Source: CAVSWT01 sp963746735 (GTDB lineage: Bacteria > Bacteroidota > Ignavibacteria > Ignavibacteriales > Ignavibacteriaceae). Taken from it: 64,000 bases of DNA. Numbering within the stretch: the stretch's first letter is position 1; every line of letters starts with the position of its first letter. Positions 57,343 through 64,000 of this stretch are shown piece by piece. The position numbers and the translations under genes were made by a program. The notes beneath the pieces were generated by a model. That model had not been told where the DNA came from. It saw only the letters and a program-made list of their open reading frames with translations, and made no database searches. The DNA is taken from contig CAVVCO010000026.1 in the NCBI GenBank assembly GCA_963746735.1, positions 1 to 64,000 on the forward strand, in the 5' to 3' direction.

Positions 57343-58195
57343 TCAAACCGGGTCAATATGAACAAAAGCTTGAGAAATATCCGGCAATTTCATTATTTCA
57401 TTTCTTACAGATTCGCCTATATCATGTGAGATTTCAGTAGTTTCATTTTTATTTACTTCGATATGAATTTCAATGTGAAATTTATTCCCAACATAATATG
57501 ATTTCAAATCATGCATGCCTTTTACACCTTTAACCATAAGTGTTTTGTTGGCTATCTCCAAAATTGTTTTTTCATCTGCCGCCCTGCCCATAAGGTAATT
57601 GATATTTTCCGTGGCAATTTCATAACCGGATTTCATAATAACAAAAGCAATAAAAATTCCTACGATACCGTCAAGCGAAGGATAACCAAATTCAATTCCC
57701 GCAACACCAATTAACGAAAGTGACGAGGAAAGGACATCATTCAAACTGTCAACTGCGCTTGCCTTTAAGCCCGGGCTTTTAAATGCTTTACCAACCTTTG
57801 ATTGATAACGCATTAGAATTAATTTGATTACTATTGTAAGAACCAGAACAATATAAACAGGCATAGAATATTTTGAACTGGTTGGATCGGAATATTCTTT
57901 TAATTGATTCTTTGATAATTTCAATTCCAACAATGGCTGAAAAAAGAGCAATTATAAAAACGGCAATCGGCTGTGCTGCATGGTGCCCGAATTGATGTTC
58001 TTCGTCAGGTTGTTTTAAGGAAACATGCACACTATACATTATCGCTGCAGAAGAAACTATATCGGATAAAGAATTGACAGCATCTGAAATTACAGCAATT
58101 GAATTCGACATAATACCAATAAAACCTTTAATTAAAAAAAGGAAAATATTCGTTGCTAATGAAAGTGTCGTAGCACGTTTTAATACTTTTGCCAT
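57343..58195 (-). CDS. Cation diffusion facilitator transporter, broken by a +1 frame change
   Basis: This is a six-helix metal/proton antiporter of the CDF family, about 283 residues when joined. The first frame has the helix-2 motif SDAVNSLSDIVSS and HQFGHHAAQPIAV. The second has helix-5 ASAVDSLNDVLSS and the C-terminal cytoplasmic domain (MHDLKSYYVGNKFHIEIHIE). They join at TTC-CGA (minus strand, 57892-57887) as RIF-DPTSSKYSMP if one base is skipped. The metal site reads N,D in helix 2 and D,D in helix 5 instead of the H-D pairs of zinc transporters, which fits a manganese-type member; that is inference. Confidence 0.85.
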
Positions 58196-58439
58196 GAATA
58201 AAAATAAGCGAGAATTATTAAAAAAAAATTGTTTCAGGAAAAATATTTGTTGGTTTTATGTTTAAATTGCCACGAAATTCTTATGACCAATCAAAATATA
58301 ATGAAATGTCCAAGCTCAAAGTCTGGAATGTGTTCTAAATAATTTACAATTTTTTAATTTCACATTTACTTATGATTGATTATTTTTATAATCAAAGTAC
58401 GGGACATTTCATTTTATGAATAACCAAAAGGGAGCTGCC

Positions 58440-61400
58440 GTGAAAGCTATAAAACTTCTTTCAATCTTTTCTCTAATCGTTCTAATGATAGGCTGTGGAT
58501 CAGGCAATAAAGTTACAATAACAAAATTGATCCTCAAGGAAAGTTCAAAATCTTACCACATTTACAATTGAGTTTTCTGAAAACCTTGCGCCGGCAGATG
58601 TTCAGGACAAATGGCTCACTGATCAATTTGTAACTTTTGAACCGAAGATTGAAGGAAAATTCAAATGGATTTCGGGCAACACATTAATTTTTTCTCCCGA
58701 TTATCCATTGCAGGCAATTCAAAATTACAAAGCGAAAGTAACAGATAAAGTTTTATTCAATACTAAATACTCTTCTGATTTTGACACTTATGAATTTCAC
58801 ACGCCGGATTTTGATGCAAACAAAGTTGAATTTTTCTGGACTCGAATTCCAAACCAGGATTATAAATTAAGTGTGCAGGCAAATTTATATTTCAACTATG
58901 CAGTTTCCCCTGAGCAATTGAAAAGTAACCTTGAAATAACAAGAGGCGGGGAGGAAGTAAAAGATTTTCAAGTTGTCTCTGATAAACCATCGGAAGTGAT
59001 GGCAATAAATTTAGGCGAAGTTAAGCAGACAGATAGAGAACAGAAACTAGAAATAAAAATTAAAAAAGGTTTAATGTCGGTTATCGGCAAAAAACCGTTG
59101 CAAGATGAAAGGGAATTCTCACAAAATCTTCCGCCAATTACTAAGCTGGCTATTACATCCGTATCTTCCGGCTTTGATGGATCGACAGGATGGATTGTGG
59201 TTTCAACTACGCAAACAGTTGACGACAAGCAGGTTGCAGACTATGTAAAGGTAACACCGGAAAGAAAATTAACATTCACAGTTAATGAAAATCAATTTAG
59301 GATTGAAGGAGATTTTTCCGATGTGCAAACAGCGCATTTAAAAATCAACAAAGGATTGCCTGGCTTGTATGGCGGGCAGCTTGAGTTTGATTATGAGCAG
59401 GATGTGGTTCTTGTAAATATAAATCCTTCCATAAATTTTACTGACAAAGCCGGAATTTACATGATGCTCTCCGGGCAGAAGAACCTGGAAGTAAATGCTG
59501 TAAATGAAACCGGTGCAGAAATAGAAGTTCTTCAAGTTTTTAAAAATAATCTTCTTTACTTTCTAAATAGCAACAGCTATAGATTTCGTCGATACAGCTA
59601 TGACGATGAAGATAATTACGACGATTATTATTACAGCAACGGCGAATTTTATGTTAATGATTACGGTAAAGAAATTTATACTGAAAAAGTTAATCTCTCC
59701 GATAAGAAAAATTGGCTGCAAAAATTTACAGTTAATTTAGGTAAAGCATTAAACCAGCAGCGCAAGGGAGTATTTGTTGTTAATGTTCATGCTACAAATG
59801 ACAGATGGGAAAGAGATTCCAAGATGATTGCTATTTCCGATCTTGGAATTATATGTAAAAAGTCTCAAGATGAATTAATGGTTTTTGTAAATTCGATCGC
59901 ATACAGCAGAACCTGTAAAAGATGTTGAGATAAATATTATATCTACAAACAACCAAACGATTCTTTCCGGCAAAACTGATGACGAAGGAATTATAAAATT
60001 TACCGGTGTAAAAGACAAAGATTGAAGGATTTTATCCAAGACTTATTACTGCCGAAAAAGATAATGATTTCAATTACCTTGATTTGAATAATACTGAAAT
60101 TGAAACCTCAAGATTTGATGTAGGCGGAATCTATCAATATTCTGAAAACTATAATACGTTTATTTATTCTGAACGAAATCTTTACCGCACCGGAGATAAA
60201 ATAAATATTGTTGGAATAGTCCGTAATGATAAAATTAAAATTGTAAAAGATATTCCAATCATCGTAAAAGTTATAACACCAACCGGGAAAGTTTTTGATG
60301 AATTCAAAAAGACGTTGAACGATGAAGGTTCATTTGAGCTTTCATTTGATATTCCGGGTTTTGCTCAAACCGGCAGATACAACGCTGAAGTTTATTCTGG
60401 GCCTAAGCAGCTTATTGGAACTTATGGTTTTAATGTTGAAGATTTTGTTCCTGATAAAATAAGAGTGAAAATTAAAACGGATAAAGAAAAAGTACGTCCC
60501 GGAGAAATTGTTACTGCCAATCTTGAATCAGAATTTTTATTTGGAGCAAAAGCATCCGGCTTAAAATATCAAAGTGAAATTCAATTAAGATATAGGCCTT
60601 TCGTAAGTAAAAAATATCCAGCTTATGATTTCAGTTCATCAATAAAAAATTCGAGAATACAAGATATTCAAAGAGACGGCACTCTTGATACAGATGGAAA
60701 GGCAACTATAATTGATACTATTCCCGGATAAATTATCTTCCGGTGGATATTTTTATGGAAATATTTATGCAAGTGTTTTTGATTTAACAGGAAGAACAGT
60801 AAATCAAACTGCAAGCTTTGATGTTTATCCCAATGATTATTTCATCGGGACAAAATCAGAAGGATATTATTTCGGTACAAATGAAAAATTAAATTTTAAG
60901 TTTGTTGCTGTAGATCAATATGACAGTCCAATAAAAGATTTTAAAGCAACTGCAAAGCTGGTGAGATATGAATGGCAGACAGTGCTTAAGAAAAACAGCT
61001 ACGGACAATTTTATTATAACTCAGAAGAAAAAGAATATGATGAGTGGGAAAAACCGGTTGATATTTCAGGCGGGCCAAAGGATTTTTCATTTATCGTTTC
61101 TAAGTCAGGAAGATATCAATTAAGAATTTCGAAAGAAGGAAGCAATGATTTTTACAGAACTAATTTCTATGCTTACGGCTGGGGCAGTTCAACAGCTTCT
61201 TCTTTTGATGTAAATAAAGAAGGCAAAGTCGATTTAGTCTTTGATAAAAAAGTTTATAACCCCGGAGATAAAGCTAAGATTCTATTAACTGCGCCATTTT
61301 CCGGTAAAGTTCTTTTGACTATAGAAAGAAACAATGTTTTAGAGTATCGTTATGTGAATATCGAAAACAAATCAACACAAGTTGAAGTTGATGTTACGGA

Positions 61401-63897
61401 AGATTTTATGCCTAATGTTTATGTAACTGCAACTTTATTTAAGAAGCACACTTTAAATAGCGGAACACCTTTCTTTGTTGGGCATGGTTTTGCTTCAATG
61501 AAGGTTGAGAAGAGTGAATACCATCTGCCGGTTACGATAACTGCGCCGGGAAAAATTAAACCAAATACAAAACAGCAAATCAAAATTAAAACAAAATCTG
61601 AAAAAAATATTTATGTTACACTTGCTGCTGTTGATGAAGGAATACTTCAAATAAAAAATTATGAAACGCCTGATCCCTATAAATATATGTATGCTAAAAG
61701 ATCTTTAAAAGTTGACAGCTATGATTTATACAAACTTCTTCTGCCTGAAATTATTTCACGTAACTCTTCAACCGGCGGTGACGGCGGTATGGAAGAACAA
61801 GCTCAATTAAAGAAAAGATCTAATCCAATTCAAGCTAAACGATTTAAGCTGCTTTCATTCTGGAGCGGCATTGTTAAAACAAACAGTAATGGAGAAGTGA
61901 CTGTTCCATTAGATGTTCCTCAATTCATTGGAGACATTAGACTAATGGCGGTTGTATTTTCGGGGCCAAGGTTCGGCAGTGCTGAACAGCATATAAAAGT
62001 TGCAGATGATTTAATTCTGCAGCCGGAAATGCCACGATTCTTATCAACAAATGATACTTTGAATTCTTCGGTTTCAATTATAAATACAACTGCGAACGAA
62101 GGAAATGTTGATGTAAGTGTGAAAGTTGAAGGCCCGTTGAAAATTGTATCATCAAATAAACAGTCGGTTACTATTCCAGCTAACTCGACCGGCAGAGTAC
62201 ATTTTAAAATATGCAGCAGTGAAAAAGTGGGAACCGGAAAAATTTTATTTGAAACTTCCGGGATAGCAAAAGTTAAGGATGAAACTGAAATAGGAGTTCG
62301 GCCAATATCCCCATACTTTGTTGAAAGCGGTTCAGGGAATATTAAAGCCGGAGAAAATATTAATGTTGATATGCCCAAAGATTATGTTGATGGAACGCAA
62401 GAAGCTTCAGTTACAATCAGCAAGTTCCCGGCAATAAAATTTGCCAAACATTTAAAGTATTTAGTCGGATATCCTTACGGCTGTATTGAGCAGACTGTTT
62501 CAAAGCTTTTCCCTCAATTATATTTTGAAGACCTAGCAAAATTGGTTGCCCCGGATTTGTATAGAACCAATAACCCGGTTTATTTTGTGAATGAAGGAAT
62601 AAAGAAAATCGAATCAATGCAGTTGTATGATGGGTCCATGGCTTACTGGCAAGGAGGAGATTATACAAGTGAATGGGGAAGTGTTTACGCAGCACACTTT
62701 TTAATTGAAGCAAGGAAAGCAAGATTTAATGTTTCGGAAAGTGTGCTATCAAAGCTGTTAAATTATATTTCAAAAATAAGTAAGTCCAACGGTACTTATG
62801 ACTATACTATTTATTCAAATGGCATTAATGCTAACGGTTATGCGAAAAGAACAATAGTTAAAATTGCTAAGAAAGAAATATTGTATGCACTTTATGTTTT
62901 AGCACTTGCCGATAAAGGTGATATTGCTACAATGAATTATTACAAAGCTCGTCCGCATTTGCTAACTAATGATACAAAATACCTGTTAGCCGGAGCTTAT
63001 GCTTTAATGGGGCAGTGGAATACTTATTATGAAATGATGCCGAAAACTTTTATTCCGGAAAAGACGATAAGACTTACAGGCGGATGTTTCGATTCTGAAA
63101 TAAGATCAAATGCAATTATGCTGAATGTTCTTTTGGAAGTTCAGCCGGCAAGTGAACAGATTCCATTCATAATAAAATTTCTAACTAGTCATGCTAATGA
63201 AATTTATTCAACACAGGATAGGTCTTTTACATTTCTTGCATTGGGTAAAGCGGCCAGCATAAATTCAAATAGTAATGTTAATGTGAATATTATTTCAAAT
63301 GGAAAAACAATAAAAACATTTGATGGAAAAGACATTACTGTTGATATTCCAAATTCAAATAAAGCGCAGGTTTCTTTAAATGCTTCAGGCAGCGGGGAAG
63401 TTTATTATTTCTGGAATACAAGCGGCATAAAGCTCAATCAAAAAGTTAAAGAAGAAGATTCAAACATGAGAGTAAGACGAGCATATTATGATTATAGAAC
63501 CGGGAATCCAATTCTAAATGGAGTTTTTGAACAAGGACAATTAATTGTATGTAAAATATCTTTAACCGGAATGGAAAGATCAGCAGAAAATATTGTAATT
63601 ACAGACATGATTCCTGCCGGATTTGAAATTGAAAACCCAAGACTTTCAGCGTCAACAAAATTAAATTGGCAGCCGAAGAATCCTTTATACATTCAATACA
63701 TGGATATTCGCGATGACCGTTTACTTTTATTTACAACTTTATACAGCAATCAAACTAAGGAATTTTATTACATGTTGAGAGTTGTTAGTAAAGGAACTTT
63801 TCAACTGCCTGTAATTGGCGCAGATGCAATGTATGATCCGGAATATCATTCATACAATGGTGCAGGAGTTGTGAAAGTTGTAGAGAGTACAAGGTAG
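58440..63897 (+). CDS. Bacterial alpha-2-macroglobulin lipoprotein, with five frame changes
   Basis: This is a huge periplasmic protease-trapping lipoprotein of about 1816 residues when joined. GTG 58440, behind AAGGGAGCTGCC, starts a signal peptide with lipobox MIGCGSG (Cys19). Macroglobulin domains follow, with the MG2 start YIYSERNLYRTGDKINI-like at about 60160. The thioester motif GCIEQ is in VGYPYGCIEQTVSKLFPQLY at about 62480. The C-terminal receptor-like domain ends at 63897. Frame changes: -1 near 58526 and 58549 (both in A runs), +1 at 59905 (TAC-AGC), 60020 (AAA-GAT) and 60726 (CCC-GGA). The part from 60727 to 63897 is uninterrupted. In E. coli the related yfhM is next to pbpC; the next gene here is outside the window. 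Confidence 0.88.
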
Positions 63898-63972
63898 TCA
63901 TTTCGACTGTAGGGAGAAATCTGTTATTGGATAAAGTAAAAGATTTCTCACTCGAATTCTCATTCGAAATGA
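63898..63972. repeat. Inverted-repeat element of the TCATTTCGA...GAAATGA type
   Basis: TCATTTCGACTGTAGGGAGA and TCTCACTCGAATTCTCATTC-GAAATGA form imperfect inverted ends around AAATCTGTTATTGGATAAAG. It begins immediately after the alpha-2-macroglobulin stop. It has the look of a dispersed intergenic repeat and could also fold as a terminator-like hairpin. Confidence 0.6.
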
Positions 63973-64000
63973 TATGTGAATTAATTGATGTTAATTTAGG

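Noticed and set aside
58302..58410. GAAATGTCC and GGGACATTTC as an operator pair before the alpha-2-macroglobulin gene
   Set aside because: They are about 100 bp apart with no other symmetry; chance is the simplest explanation in AT-rich sequence.
1..64000. CRISPR arrays, prophage or insertion-sequence genes
   Set aside because: No regularly spaced direct repeats and no transposase, integrase or phage structural genes were seen on either strand.

Overview
The window is a continuous AT-rich bacterial chromosome segment that most resembles the Ignavibacteria (Ignavibacteriota, FCB group). The clues are a secreted protein ending in a type IX secretion sorting domain of the NPFNP type (3424-5100), a short primary sigma factor without a region 1.1 (45563-46417), a very long B12-dependent ribonucleotide reductase, and a DUF4159/DUF4175 gene pair typical of that group. 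This assignment is inferred from protein features, not from a database comparison.

Layout. 1-3.4 kb: nuoG-nuoH-nuoI of respiratory complex I. 3.4-9.4 kb: a T9SS-exported protein, a membrane-anchored MutS-like ATPase, a block of small hairpin repeats, comM and a small exported protein. 9.6-10.3 kb: tRNA-Tyr, -Gly, -Thr, rpmG, tRNA-Trp. 10.3-21.5 kb: secE-nusG-rplKAJL-rpoBC. 21.6-25.9 kb: the str operon (rpsL-rpsG-fusA-tuf) behind a near-consensus promoter. 25.9-40.9 kb: a complete S10-spc-alpha supercluster (rpsJ to rplQ), with a tRNA-Gln gene inserted between rplR and rpsE, closed by a strong terminator. 40.9-47.2 kb: engB, a GAF/degenerate-GGDEF membrane protein, deoB, two microcompartment vertex proteins, the housekeeping sigma factor and an NlpC/P60 lipoprotein. 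47.6-52.4 kb: a small membrane protein, then nrdJ and an EVE-domain gene on the minus strand. 52.5-56.6 kb: DUF4159 and DUF4175-like genes. 56.6-58.2 kb, minus strand: a cation diffusion facilitator followed by two tiny lipoproteins and a small membrane protein. 58.4-63.9 kb: a giant bacterial alpha-2-macroglobulin lipoprotein with a thioester motif, then an inverted-repeat element at the edge.

The genes are mostly core information processing: tRNAs, ribosomal proteins, RNA polymerase, elongation factors, Sec translocase, initiation factor, sigma factor, ribosome-assembly GTPase. Envelope functions sit on both flanks.

The most striking feature is that eight otherwise well-preserved genes, including the essential rpoB and engB as well as nuoH and nrdJ, are interrupted by single-base frame changes. 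I count 15 places where skipping one base (+1) restores the family sequence and 4 where a -1 (or a double +1) is needed. At 11 of the 15 +1 sites the codon at which the frame changes is AGN or CGA; rpoB, nuoH and engB all break at CTT-AG. This is either residual insertion error in the assembly or a real, widespread +1 frameshifting habit. The sequence alone cannot decide, and several identical heptamers elsewhere are read in frame. Other points of interest are the tRNA embedded in the spc operon, the microcompartment pentamers lying just upstream of rpoD, and the pair of tandem 27- and 28-residue lipoproteins.
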